From contig WBZZ01002562.1 of NCBI GenBank assembly GCA_019918135.1, forward strand, positions 5,001 through 62,500: 57,500 bases of DNA, read 5' to 3'. A program made the position numbers and the translations under genes. Position 1 is the first letter of the stretch, and every line of letters begins with the position of its first letter. The stretch is from Paulinella micropora. Lineage: Eukaryota > Cercozoa > Imbricatea > Euglyphida > Paulinellidae. Positions 30,435 through 41,300 of the stretch are shown here, piece by piece. A model generated the notes under the pieces. That model was not told where the DNA came from. It did not search any database and saw only the letters and a program-made list of their open reading frames with translations.

Positions 30435-31949
30435 TTAGCGCGAGGCTGGGGGAGGTTCTACGCCGGGAAGGCAGCCAAGCGTGCCCCGATGCTCGTTGGG
30501 TTTTGTATAAATATCGATCCGGTAGTCTACGAGCTCGGCCTGTGCAGGTCTCGCTAAATCCACCTTTGTCTCTAGAATCTGAGAGAGCCAGCGATAAGTC
30601 TTCGCACTTGCAAAAATCTTGATGCGTTCTCTGACCCGCCGCTCTAAATTGTTGTCCGTCCTTTCTTGGTCGGAGGCGTACAGCCTCGCCTCGAGTACTT
30701 TTATGCTTGGGTTTCCGGGCCTCCACACGTGAAGCGAGGGTTCAGCGATTATTCTGTTTTCGTCGTAGCTTACCTTAACCTTAACCGACGCCCTCCATCT
30801 GTCACGGATCCTGGGGTTGCGGAAAAGGCATTTGTGAAAGAGCACTAAAGGCCTGCTCCATTTGCTAGGCTGTTGGTGGCGTGCGGGCAATTTGTATTCT
30901 GTGGCTAGGTCCATCGCGCCCGTGTTCAGGCGCTTGGCTGCCCTTGCCCAGGCCTCGGCGCTGAGGTGTACCAGAGCCTTCGAGGTTCTGCCAAGCGCGA
31001 GCACGTCTCGACCGTCTAGGAACGAGATGGTGTGCTCCAAGACCTCCGTGGGCAACGGGAGGGAGGACATCTGCCGGCTTGTTATGTCTATCAAAAAATA
31101 GCCAGAGAGGTATTCAAACCACTCCCGTAACGACTCGCGGTCGCAAGTATTGTCCAGAATTTCTTGTAGCACTTTCAAGTCCGGCCCCGGAGACACAGCA
31201 GCGTGCAGTTGAGACTCGACCACTGGCCCCGGTTCTTTCGGGGGGTTCATTTGTAAGTAGCTCTGTATAATTTGATAGCACAGGCGAGCCTTGAAAAAAA
31301 GGGCAAGCGGCTGGCCGCGCTGTCGCAGCTTAGCCCACAAGCCTTGTGTCCCTAGCAGCAAACAAAAACGCTCTTGCCATGAATCCAGGCGGATGGCGAC
31401 CGCGCGCCTGAATTTCACCCATTGTTCAAACTCACGGCGCGCTGCGCTGGGGGTAGTGTGCAAATCGCAACCAGGCCCTAACACCTCAAAATACAGCCGC
31501 GCAAAATTGGGTAGCTCGCGCTGCTTAAACAGAATCTCCAGCTCGCTGAAGCACTTGATGGACTGAGACAGCCCCTGGCCCCCTACGTCTACTACGATCA
31601 CTTCGAAGTCCTGCTTAAACTGTGCTAGCAAGTCTCTAGGCTGCTCCAGCGACCATACACGCGCCTTGTTGCAGCCCTCGGCCGCAACCAGCTGCCCCTG
31701 CTGGTGCTGTGCCAATCGTTGCTTCACCTTCTCCAGCGTGGGGGAAAATGCTTCGCACTCAGGGATATGCCAGCTGTGCCCCTCGGTTTCCTCCGCGCCA
31801 ATAACTGCACGGGCCAACGCTGGCAAACAGCGATCGCCAAGTCCCGACGTGGCCACTACCACATGAATCTTGAGGCTAGCGGCGCTGTGCCTACAGCGCT
31901 TCGAAGGCGGCGGGGTTGCCCCGTCGCCTGAATCTCGGCGCCGTCGCAT
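30435..31949 (-). CDS. F-box protein with an N-terminal domain shared with the 51-kb gene
   Basis: ATG 31947-31949 (MRRRRDSGDG) begins about 504 residues; the longer open frame upstream is C-tract spacer. The N-terminal 240 residues contain KIHVVVATSGLGDRC, DFEVIVVDVGGQG and LPNFARLYFEVLGPGCDLH. The same order of motifs occurs in the protein at 51,448-52,970 (DFDVTLLDVGGDI, LPNFKLLRVEVYGPGCDMH), so this is a shared family domain, possibly a Rossmann-like fold; function unknown. At residues 296-340 there is a classical F-box (LPLPTEVLEHTISFLDGRDVL, then LGRTSKALVHLS). The C-terminal 160 residues are unrecognised but well composed. An F-box fused to a family-specific domain suggests targeting of a bound partner to host SCF ubiquitin ligase. 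Frame intact. Confidence 0.8.
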   Translation of the reverse strand: MRRRRDSGDGATPPPSKRCRHSAASLKIHVVVATSGLGDRCLPALARAVIGAEETEGHSWHIPECEAFSPTLEKVKQRLAQHQQGQLVAAEGCNKARVWSLEQPRDLLAQFKQDFEVIVVDVGGQGLSQSIKCFSELEILFKQRELPNFARLYFEVLGPGCDLHTTPSAARREFEQWVKFRRAVAIRLDSWQERFCLLLGTQGLWAKLRQRGQPLALFFKARLCYQIIQSYLQMNPPKEPGPVVESQLHAAVSPGPDLKVLQEILDNTCDRESLREWFEYLSGYFLIDITSRQMSSLPLPTEVLEHTISFLDGRDVLALGRTSKALVHLSAEAWARAAKRLNTGAMDLATEYKLPARHQQPSKWSRPLVLFHKCLFRNPRIRDRWRASVKVKVSYDENRIIAEPSLHVWRPGNPSIKVLEARLYASDQERTDNNLERRVRERIKIFASAKTYRWLSQILETKVDLARPAQAELVDYRIDIYTKPNEHRGTLGCLPGVEPPPASR

Positions 31950-32254
31950 ATGCTGCAAAAACAAAAAAAAAATAATAATAAAGAAGATTTTGCACTTGGC
32001 TTCACATGGACCGGAGGGAGGAGGGGGGGGGGGGCGCCCTTTTCTCCTTGGCGCCACCCCCCCCCTCCCTCCCTCCCCCCCCCTCCTCTCTCTCTCTCCC
32101 CCCCCCCCTGTCTCCATCTTTAGTGGGCCCGGATTTGCAGGGTGGGGGGGGCGCCCCCCCCCCCCTACACACTTTTTGAATTATATTTTCTTTTGTACCT
32201 TCGTAGCGCACCCCTGCCCTGCTTTGGTTGTGCGTGAACAGGCTTGTTGCCACC
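31950..32254. promoter_or_regulatory. Divergent intergenic region rich in G and C tracts
   Basis: Between the leftward F-box gene and the rightward gene at 32255. Contains A-runs, G12 (32021-32034), several C-tracts (32058-32068, 32076-32083, 32099-32108, 32153-32164) and G7. The plus-strand start has a perfect Kozak-type context, GCCACCATGG, at 32249-32258. Confidence 0.45.
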
Positions 32255-32854
32255 ATGGCGCAAGACAATACTCATCGCCAACTATACAATTGGGCCCAGG
32301 AATTTACTGCCGCAAACAGAACTATGCACGAGCATGGCCAAGACGACACTAAACGTTGGGAGAAACTCAATAAATTTCTTAGTTCCAGCAGGGGCACATT
32401 ACAGGCGTTTGCGCAGGACGATGACATGGTACTCTGCGCAGCCGTTCTGCAGGCGACCTATCAAAGCTTCGAGGGGGGTCGTAGCTACACACGCACAGAG
32501 CACAAGAGGTTGGCTGCGGCCGTCGCCGAAGAGAAGAAGGAACAGCTTCCGGTGACCCCCGCCACGGCTGCCACGGGCCCGGGCGAGGGCGCGAGAAACT
32601 CGAACGACATAGATCACCGAAGCTTGTTCAGGTTTATCCAAAAGGCAAGCCACGATTCGGTCCTAGGCGACGAGGACAATGTAAGGTATTGGGGGATAGT
32701 TCTAAAGGCCAAGAAAAGAATCCAGAAAGGTGTGTACAACCTGGAGACTTTTCAAACAGACGACGAAACGTTTGCGGCTGCTATGACTCTGTACTTGACA
32801 CACCTCTCTTCCGACGCGATCGGCAGTGGGGTCTACAAACGAGTAAGGCGTTGA
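32255..32854 (+). CDS. Unknown 199-residue protein with ideal Kozak start
   Basis: ATG 32255 sits in GCCACCATGG, which decides it over an in-frame upstream alternative start at 32228. Intact to TGA 32852-32854. Charged soluble protein with no signal or membrane span. A Pro/Thr/Ala linker in the middle (VTPATAATGPGEG) separates an N-terminal helical part (LYNWAQEFTAANRTMHEHG) from a C-terminal part (DHRSLFRFIQKASHDSVLG). Layout is loosely similar to the 20,526 protein. It ends 38 bases from the convergent BspA-type gene. No function recognised. The strong eukaryotic initiation context suggests translation by host ribosomes. Confidence 0.8.
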   Translation: MAQDNTHRQLYNWAQEFTAANRTMHEHGQDDTKRWEKLNKFLSSSRGTLQAFAQDDDMVLCAAVLQATYQSFEGGRSYTRTEHKRLAAAVAEEKKEQLPVTPATAATGPGEGARNSNDIDHRSLFRFIQKASHDSVLGDEDNVRYWGIVLKAKKRIQKGVYNLETFQTDDETFAAAMTLYLTHLSSDAIGSGVYKRVRR

Positions 32855-32892
32855 CTGTATTTTAATGCATAATTATTATTAAAACAAGAGGC

Positions 32893-34858
32893 TCAATATC
32901 TGTCCACCCAAGGGTCGCTCAGGCAGGCCTCGCGTGTCCGGGGGTTGTGGCTGGTGGCGAAGCTCTCTTGGCCGTAGCTCTGGCAGGCGGTCCGGGGCAG
33001 CCCCGCAAACGTGAAATACCCAGACTGCAAAAAATCCTTGCAATTGACCAGGAACAGCGCAGGCACGTTCCAGGCGCTCAGGTCTTGGTTGAAGGAGCAC
33101 GCGCCGTCAAACAGGTAGCGGTTGTAGTCAAAGGTTTCATCTCCTGGCATTAGCGAAGAGACGTTCCAGCCGCTCAGCGGCTGGTTGAAGGCCCTGGCGT
33201 ACTGGAAGATGCTGGTCATCTCTGTGACACGCGACATGTCCCAGCCGCTGAGGTCTTGGTTGAAGTCGCGCGTGTGGTAGAATGCCAGGGCAGCGTACTG
33301 CAGGCTGCGCGTGTCCCAAGCGTTCAGTGGCTGGTTGAAGTCGCGGGCACTATAAAAAACCCTGGAAAAGCTTTGCACGGCCGTGGTGTCCAGCGCGCTC
33401 ACGTCCGAGTTGAAGGCGCGCGTGCCCCGGAAAGCTTGGCGAAGCGAAGTGGCGCCGCTAGTGTGCCAGTACAGCGGCTGGTTGAAGGACAGCGCATCTC
33501 ACAGGATGCCCTCGAGGCTGCCCCGCAGGTTGGCGCCGAGGTAGCTGAGGTCACCCGTGAGGTCCTGCAGGTCCTGGAACAGGTAGCTGAAGTCGTCGAC
33601 GTGCTTGAGGGCGTTGGTGCCCACCGTGGGCGCCAGGTAAGTCAAGGATTTTCGACCATACCCTCCCGCCTCAGTGTAAAACAAGCTGTTATGCCAGGGC
33701 CGCGCTGGCAAGCTGGGGTACCAGGACGAACCCCTGGTCGTGACGCTGACCTGGCCCCACGAGTACACGGCTTGTATCTTGATGTCGTCGTTGGTAAAAC
33801 TCAGCAGACCCTCCAGCACGCCCCGGATACGCAGAGTGCGCTCGTCGGACGTGGCGGGGCACGGAGTGGGCGTGGTGCAGCTGGCGACGCCCGGCGCCTG
33901 GCTGCAATTAACGAAGCCATCGCCCGTGCCAAAATCTGCTTGGAAGTCGTGCGTCCCTACGGTCAAGCCGTTGCGCCCTGGCACGCCGGGGTCGAGGTAC
34001 ACAAACCCGACCGAAATTCCCGAGCACATGTAAAAGAGCACCAGGTCCTGATCGCCGCTGCCGCCGCGTGCCCTGCAGGGCCTGCACGCAGCCGAGCTGC
34101 GTGTACTGGGCGGGTGCCGACTGCAGCCAGAGCGACAAATCGTAGCTGTAGCGCGAGGCGCCGCGCAGCAGCAGGCGGTAGTCGAGCAGCTGCGACGCGT
34201 CCCAGCCGCGCAGGTCGCCGTCAAAGCCCACCGCGTCCGAGAACGCGGCCGTCAGGTTGACGAGCGAGCTGGTGCGCCAGCCCTCGATGCCGGCAAAGCT
34301 GGCGTTGGTGGCAGCAAAGGCAAACGACATGTCCTGCGCCGCCGACACGTCCCAGCTAGAGAGCCCGAGCGGCTCCAGCAAGAAGGACTCAGCGAACACG
34401 TAGCCCAGGTCCTGTACCTGGCTCGTGTCGAGCGCCGACACGTCGAGCGGGCCGGCCAGCGCGTCTAGCCCGCTGAAGGAGCGGTACAGAGAAGTCAGCC
34501 GGGCTGGCGGGCAGCGGCGCCGCGTGCGTGAGCGCCGCCAGGTTCTGCAGGTGGCGGCCGGCCGTCGCGTGCAGCTCAATCTCGCCCCAGGCGTGGATGG
34601 CCGTCAACACTGCGTCGGGGTCCTCCCCCGGCTGCTGCTCGCCGCCCCCGCAACTGCAACAGGCGCTGGTCGCGTTCTGCCCCAGCGGCCCCCAGGAGCC
34701 CAGGTACCACGAGCACATATAGCTATTGTTTTGAATGGAGCCCCAGGATGTAAAAACCCCAGCTTTCCCCCCCGCGTACTGCAGGCAAGTGTTGCCCCAG
34801 CCGTCCGACCAAGCACCCGTGTACGCGTCGCGACAAACCGTCGTAGGCGCGTACCGCT
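32893..34858 (-). pseudogene. BspA-like (DUF285) surface protein, 5'-truncated, with TGA and frameshifts
   Basis: C-terminal part (32,893-33,500) has clear BspA/DUF285 repeats (ARDFNQPLNAWDTRSLQ, TRDFNQDLSGWDMSRVTEM, ARAFNQPLSGWNVSSL), ending at TGA 32893-32895. TGA at 33499-33501 interrupts the repeats, with DALSFNQPL continuing directly after it in frame. Upstream are a non-repeat insert (33,500-34,080) with Cys pairs, then more BspA repeats (LSSWDVSAAQDMSFAFA) in another frame, and, near 34,600-34,850, a Cys-rich domain (WSDGWGNTCLQY ... ACCSCGGG) of a type seen at the N-terminus of many protist surface proteins. Frame changes near 34,090 and 34,520. No signal peptide remains: the 5' end abuts a remnant of the duplicated membrane gene at 34,859. 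BspA repeats typically mediate adhesion. Confidence 0.7.
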
Positions 34859-34925
34859 AGTTATCTACTTAGTTCGGCATTGGATCAGTATTTAACCAGG
34901 GGTAGGTCCTGCCAACGTTGCGTGT
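34859..34925 (+). pseudogene. Remnant of the 3' end of the two-pass membrane gene
   Basis: The last codons and 3' flank of the 17,433 gene recur here: TTATCTACTTA, then ATCAGTATTTAACCAGGGGTAGGT and TGCCAA-GTTGCG (compare 18,072-18,140). The encoded end (VIYLVRHWISI) matches LIYLFPRYISI. Only the 3' end is present. As in the intact cassette, it is followed by a minus-strand kinase gene, so a segment spanning both was duplicated and landed in the BspA gene. Confidence 0.75.
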
Positions 34926-34940
34926 CAATAAAAAATAATA

Positions 34941-34983
<43 letters not shown>

Positions 34984-35229
34984 ATGTCGGCTCGCGACTT
35001 GTAAGTCTCCGCCAGCCCCTCGCTAGCTTAGCCCGCTAGCGCGGGCTGGGGCAGGGGGGGGGGGGGGGGGAGGGGGGTTTTATGTCGAGAAAAACATTAA
35101 ACAACTACAGGGGTAAGAGCCCGCTTTTAAAGCACTGTTGCTAAATCCCCGTAGCAGATTCTTGCCCTGTTCGTTTAAGATGCCGATTTTCTCTGCTTCT
35201 CGGACCATGACCACGTCCTTGAGTTTTTT
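34926..35229. repeat. A40 homopolymer and G-tract spacer
   Basis: AATAAAAAATAATAATA leads into a run of 40 A (34943-34982). Then comes a palindromic GCTAGCTTAGCCCGCTAGCGCGGGC stretch at about 35021-35047 and an 18-base G-run (35054-35071). No gene. The A-run next to a gene remnant resembles a retroposed poly(A) tail, but the T30 tract at 30,300 shows that such homopolymers also occur elsewhere here. Confidence 0.6.
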
Positions 35230-37423
35230 TTAAAAAGGCGCGTTGAGCAGCGGGCGTCGTACGAATACGTAATGGGATTGTCTGCCGCTGTTGGCTAGCA
35301 AGGCCAAGTGAAGTAGAATTTGCAAGTGCATCACCGATCTGGGGAAAGACGGCTCTGCGCCAAGTTCTCTGAGCCAGCCCCGGGCTTCGTCGCTTGGGGC
35401 ACGGAGCCCTTGGGTGAAAGCTAGTTGCGAGTCCAAGAGGCGCACCCTGCCCAACCGCTGCTTCTGCTTTGGCACAGAATAAATATACACAGCCACGTCG
35501 TCAAGCGTGGCACCGCTGGGCAGAAAAAACGGCTTACTCTCTTGAGCTTGTCCTAGCAGGAGCCGTGCGTAGCGTTCCAGCAGCAAAAATAACTGATACC
35601 CTAGATTTTCAACAAGAGGGAGTTTTTCATTGTAAAGATTCCAATCAACGTGCTGGAGCTTGTTGAAGTTCCTCAGATAATCTGCCAAGGACCCGTTGTC
35701 GTCGGGCTGCGTGTGGCACAGACCGCACAAGCTGCGGTTTGGCGGGGACTCGGGGAGCTTCATGCCTCTTGCTTGTCGTGCTCGGGACACCAGCTCGGCG
35801 GGGACGATACTGGTAGTTTCGCACACGCCTATTTGATTGTCGCGCATAGCTTCGGACCAAGCGCGAATACCGCCAGCTTCTTGCGAATCCGACACATAGC
35901 CCAAGGCCATAATAAAAGTACGTTTTTTATGGCTACAGTTGTCCCCGCGCTGGGCATCTTCTTCGTCTCAGATTATCAGACCCTTGTCTAAACGCTTACG
36001 TTCCTTAGCCGTTTGTACCCGCGTGCTCAGTGACTTTGAAATTTCATTTTCAGCCGCATCTCCTCCCTGGGTGGCGTGTTTTGTAACCCGCTGATGTAGC
36101 TTCTGCAAATCCTTGTAAAAACGCTTACTCGCATACCGTCTTTGGTCAGGCCATGCGTTAAACAAAATGTAAATGTATTGTTCGGCCGCCAAGGTTAGGT
36201 GCTGGGTCGTGTACTTTGCACCTGGAACTGCTAAGCCCGGAGGAGCTTGTGTCGTGCAGCTGTTGGAAAAGAAGGTAGGTCCGAAGTTCTCTATCTGATT
36301 GAAGAGGATGATACACGGATTCAGATAGCTGTTCGTCTTCTCTGCCAAGAGTATAGTAATGTTTCAGAATGGTCAAGAAAGTCTCATAGTCCTCCCGGCC
36401 GTCGAAAGCGCAGGTTGGCAACCAAAGCTACAGCCTTCAACAGAAGCGTTGTATCCGTTGGTTTTTGTTCTAACTCTTGGTTGATTATGGCCACCGCAGC
36501 GTCGGCTGAGCCTGGGTTATATATATGCACAACCGCCGCCAGAGTTGCAAACATCCAAGAGCTAGCTTTCTACTCGGCTCCCCATTCCCCAGCAACTCTC
36601 CTAGCCATTGCAGGCTCACTTCGCTCGCCGACGCGTTGACGTGGTATTCGTGCAGGTCCGCGTCTCCGAAAAGGACTTGGACAGCTGGCCTCTGCTTTTT
36701 TTTTGTCTGCGATTTGTAGACAAGAAAATTTGATGGCTTCAGATCGATCACTAGTGCGTCGCTCTTAGGCTCGGTTACTAGCCGTGCCAGAAAGAGCGCC
36801 ACATACTTTTTAATGATCTCGTAGGTAGCTTCCCAGGCGGCGCCCCGGCCTTGGGGAAATCCGTACAACTCGGAGCTCAGGTCGCCTGTTGCGTATGCAG
36901 CTTGGCTGTGAAATAAGTAAACCCCATCCTCCTTCCCCTGCTTCTTTTTTTCGTTGCTCACATAGCCTTCTTTGGACCTCAAACCAGCAATGTCTTGAGA
37001 TAGTTCGGCGTAGCAGCGCGGTTTTGGCTCTTCTAGTTTAGTCTTGATTTCTTTTTCTAATCCTTCAAGCATATCAGTGAAAGCTTTGAAATCATCGGAT
37101 GAGATCTTGCAGTATGTTGTTTTTTCGTTGGCGCCGATTTTCTTTTCGTACATGACTGTGCTCCAGCTTTTACGTTCGTCGGCCATTTCCTTGCTCTCGT
37201 ACACGAAAAAACCGTAGCGATGCACTAGACGACGGTTCCTCCGTCTACGAAAGATTATATTGAACGTGCCCTGCTTCATCCAGCCATATCTGGAAAATTG
37301 GCCGGTATAAAAAAACTTATAGTTATCGTCTACGCAAACATCGTGCTGCTTGATTCTTGCTTGCATAATCTTTTTTAGGCTCTTGCTCAGCTTTTGAACA
37401 TGACGACACTTGCCCCACTGCAT
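35230..37423 (-). pseudogene. Decayed paralogous protein kinase (copy 2)
   Basis: ATG 37421-37423. The kinase part is intact to TAA 36485: GWMKQGTFNIIF loop, VIDLKPSNFLVY catalytic loop and LFGDADLHEY in the DFG position, each aligning with copy 1 at 18,104-20,220. Beyond it, homology to copy 1 continues in changing frames (LLKAVALVANLRF near 36,425; DYETFLTILKHY near 36,390; LTLAAEQYIYILFNAW near 36,190). TGA at 35968-35970 then interrupts the frame that continues to 35230. That TGA aligns with a Trp codon (TGG, 18682-18684) in copy 1: LVFWDEKE there, GLII-stop-DEED here. This copy has an extra stretch of about 120 residues (35,400-35,760) absent from copy 1, including a CGLCHTQ Cys pair. 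Clearly one decayed gene. Confidence 0.75.
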
Positions 37424-37860
37424 TCTGCGGCGGAGTCCCTCGATTTCTTCTTTTTATACAAGAAAAAGCCAGTTGGAAGCGGGCTGGAGGGGGGAAAGGG
37501 GGCGAGGGGGGGGGGGGGGAGAGGCGGGCATGCTAACCCCCCCCCCTCCCTTGCCCCTTCTCTTCTCCCCTCCAACTTCTCTCTCCCCCTTTTTTTTTGT
37601 TCTTTCCCCTGCGCCGCGGGGTGGCCCAGGGGAGACATGCCCTGAAAGGAACAGTACACGGAGCACTTCAGCACCACTGCCTCCTTTAGACCATTATCAC
37701 GTTGGATATGGCCAAAAAAGGCAGTATTTGCCTTCTTCGACCAGATCACAAACCCTCTCCTTCCCCCCCCCCCCCCGTGCCAACTTTAGTTCAATACAAC
37801 GAGCCCCGGGCCCGCCGAGCTCGTAGAGAAAGTATAAAAACAATATCTTTGCTCCTTCTT
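37424..37860. other. Spacer with G and C tracts
   Basis: G12-type run (37508-37519), C-tracts (37540-37549, 37766-37777) and CT-rich sequence between kinase copy 2 and the next leftward gene. No gene supported. Confidence 0.6.
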
Positions 37861-38334
37861 TTAATAAAAACCACGTCGAGCTTGCCCTTCCATTGAGTGT
37901 TTTTCCAGCCATGCCTTGTATAGTTTCAATTGTTCTTGCAGCAAGCTACAATCTGTCTGTTGTTGCTCAAGCCTTAGCCGCGCCTCGCGAACACCACGTT
38001 CGGGCTGAGCCCTTGCCAGCAGTTTAGCGTGCAGCTTTAAGTAGTTCTTGAATACGAGCAACATACCCGCTCGCGTGTCGACAGCTTTGGCAACCTTTTC
38101 TCTTTGCTCCAAAGTAGCTGGTAGCTGCAGCGGCTCGGGCGTGATCTGCCTCATCGTATACCACAAGCCCTCCAGCTGGGCTCTGGAACGAGAGGGCTCC
38201 CGGGGCTTGTACAAATACGATGTAGCTATGCTGCCGCCTTTGGGATCTAGGTATCGACGCCGGTCTTCCCAGACACAGCCACCCTCGATTGGTATCGCCT
38301 GGCACTCGCCCGTTTTCTTCTTCGGCTCGTCCAT
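37861..38334 (-). CDS. Unknown 157-residue protein with coiled-coil C-terminus
   Basis: ATG 38332-38334 (MDEPKKKTGE), intact to TAA 37861-37863. The N-terminal third is basic/aromatic (GCVWEDRRRYLDPKGG, SYLYKPREPSRSR). The C-terminal half is Leu/Gln/Glu-rich with heptad-like spacing (ARLRLEQQQTDCSLLQEQL, KLYKAWLEKHS) and is probably a coiled coil. No family recognised. It is the last gene before the repeat array, and its start lies about 50 bases from where the repetitive DNA begins. Confidence 0.65.
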   Translation of the reverse strand: MDEPKKKTGECQAIPIEGGCVWEDRRRYLDPKGGSIATSYLYKPREPSRSRAQLEGLWYTMRQITPEPLQLPATLEQREKVAKAVDTRAGMLLVFKNYLKLHAKLLARAQPERGVREARLRLEQQQTDCSLLQEQLKLYKAWLEKHSMEGQARRGFY

Positions 38335-38379
38335 GGCTCCTTACAAAGAGCAGAAACACTGAGTCTTGTATTAGAGGGG

Positions 38380-41300
38380 AATCCCTGCACGGCTCCTACA
38401 GAAAACCCAATACACTTTTCTCTGGGCTGCCTGCCCCTAATATTACCAGCCTATAGCCCCCCGGCAAATTGTACCGGACATCTTTCAGAGCCACGAGAAA
38501 ACAAGAGCGCGACAGGGCCAGGGGCGCGCAAAAGCTCGGCCACGACGTAGCTGGGGCGGGGGTCAGGGGTGCGTGTACAGGGGTTAGGCGACGAAGCCGT
38601 ACCCTGTATCCTAAGAACTCGAGGGGTCGAGGGGGTCTGCCCCTGCCTTTACTCTTTTCTCCTCCCGCCAAATTCTCAAAAAAAACTTCCCGAGTTCACA
38701 GGGTATAGCCACATTTTGTGGGTAGCGTACCGGCAGAGCCGGGGAAATTTTGCACAAGAATTTTCAGAGGAGGTAGGGGCGCGCAAAAGCTAGGCCACGA
38801 CGCAGCTGGTGTGTGGGTCAGGGGTGCGTGTGCAGGGGTTCGGCGACGAAGCCGTACCCTGTATCCTAAGAACTCGAGGGGTAGGGGGGTCTGCCCCTGC
38901 CTTCTACTACTTTTTTCTTCCCGCCAAATTCTCTGAAAAAACTTCCCGGGTTCACAGGGTATAACCACATTGTGGGGCGTGTATCGGCAGAGCCGGGAAA
39001 ATTTTGCACAAGAATTTTCAGGGAAGGTAGGGGCGCGCAAAAGCTCGGCCACGACGCAGCTGGGGCGGGGGTCAGGGGTGCGTGTGCAGGGGCTTCTGTC
39101 GACTTCCCCCCCCCCCCCACCCCCTTCCCTCCCACCGTCGAGATATTAATTCCAACATTTTTAATTGTAAGAAGAGAGAAAAGAACAAAGGGTCAGAGAC
39201 GAGAAGAGTGGTATGTGCCCCCTCTCCCCGCCCCCCCCCCCCCTCTCCGTCTCTCTCTTCTTTCTCTTATTTATTCTCTTTTCTTTTTCTTCTTAAGATG
39301 GTTTTTTCAATAACTAGTTATATAATGTAAAAGGAAGAGAAAAGGAGAGGTCGAGCCTTTTTCGCGCGCCCCTGCCGCCATCGTTTTTCTTTCGGAAGAA
39401 TTTTGCGCGAAATTTTCCGGCTCTGTAAGTGCACGACCCCACAAAATGTGGTTATACCATGTGAACTCGGGAAGTTTTTCTGAGAATTTAGCGATAAACA
39501 AAAAGGGGGGCGTGACCAGGCAGACCCTCCCCCCTCCTTCGAGTTCTTAGGATACAGGGTGCGGTTACGTCACCCAACACCTGCACGCGCAGCTCCGACC
39601 CCCGCCCCAGCGGCGTGGCCGGGCTTTTTCGCGCGCCCCTGCCTTAGATTATCCCGCGCCCGACTGGGGGGTTCAATTGATATGACCAAAACACATAAAT
39701 TTGATACGGTCGATTGGAGAGGTAGTGTACAGAAAGTGCACTCCGACCTAGCCTCCCCCCCCTCCTTTCGACTTCCTGCTCCAAGCAGCTGGGGCGGGGG
39801 GTCAGGAGTGCGTGTGCAGGGGTTAGGCGACGAAGCCGTACCCTGTATCCTAAGAACTCGAGGGTAGGGGGGGTCTGCCCCTGCCGTCTACTCTTTTCTC
39901 CTTCCCGCCAAATTCTCTGAAAAAACTTCCCGGGTTCACAGGGTATAACCACATTTTGTGGGTCGCGTATCGCAGAGAGCGAGAAAATTTTGCACAAGAA
40001 TTTTCCGAGCGCGAAGGGGGGGGGGGGGGGTGCCCCCGCTTCTGTCCAACGATTCCTTGCCCGAGCCGCAAAAAAGCGGCACAGAAGTTTTCCTGCTCTG
40101 CAGGGGGTCGGTGAGTGAATGCGCTGGGCTTTCTTAGACCCCCTCCCCCACCCCCACCCCCCCCCCCCCACACACACACACACACAGACACACACTCGAG
40201 ACATTAAATCTCAAAATTCCGATTTTTTTTTAAGAAAGGGACAGAGAAGAAGAAAGACGGGGGGGGGGGGGGGATGTGGCATGAGCAAACCCCGGCCTGA
40301 AGCGCTTTGTCGCGACCGACGAGCGCCCCTTGCCTTCCTCCACCACCGGCTCGGAAGAGGTTCGGCGACGAAGCCGTACTTTGTATCCTAAAAACTCGAG
40401 GGTTAGGGGGTGAGTCTGCCCCTGCCTTCTACTCTTTTCTCCTTTCTGCCAAATTCTCAGAAAAAACTTCCCTTCACAGAGTATAGCCACATTTTGTGGG
40501 TCGCGTACCAGCAGAGCCAATCTGGCGCAGAATTTCCAAAGGCAGAGAGCAGGGGCGCGCGAAGAAAGCTCGATTACGACAAGCGGCTCGGGCGCCGGGG
40601 GGGGGGGGGGGGGTCGTGTGTGCGTGTGCAGGGGCTTTTGTCGACTCCCCCCCCCCCCCTTTCCATCCCACCGTCGAGATATTAATTCCAACATTTTTAA
40701 TTGTAAGAAGAGAAAGAAAAGAACAAAGTGTCAGAGCAGAGAAGTGGGGTATGTGCCGGGGTGGTGTCCCGTTTCTACCCTAAACTACCTCCTGCCCGAG
40801 CCCAATCGGCTTGGGGGGGGGGGGGGGCGGCCGGGGGTGCCCCCCCCCCCCCCTGCCCCGACGCCCCCGGCCGAAAACCCTTTGTGTCGGTAGGTACACT
40901 TGTTCGAAAAAGATTCAGAACCAGCCGTTGACATAAACTCAAAATGAACCTCCACAGGCACCCCGCGCTCCGGGGGGTGGGGGGGGGGGGGGGGGTTGGG
41001 CTGCTCCAGTGCCTCTCTCTCTCCCCACACCCCCCTTCCCCCCCATCTCGCCCGCAAAAACCTTCTGTCCTTCTCTGTCCCCCTTCTCCGTCTCTCCCCT
41101 CTTCTTTCCCCTTATTTCTTCTCTTTTTTTTTCTTCTTGAGTTATATAATGTAAAAGGAAGAGAAAAGCTACGGTACACGTACCTAACGATACAGGTTAG
41201 GGTTAGAGCCAACGGCATGTCCTGCTTCTGCCCCCACTCTCGAGACATTAAATCCAACAATTTCGATTTCTTTAAAAAAAAGAAGATAGGGGTATGTGTC

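Noticed and set aside
41195..41212. TTAGGGTTAG as a telomere
   Set aside because: Fewer than two repeat units, with no array.
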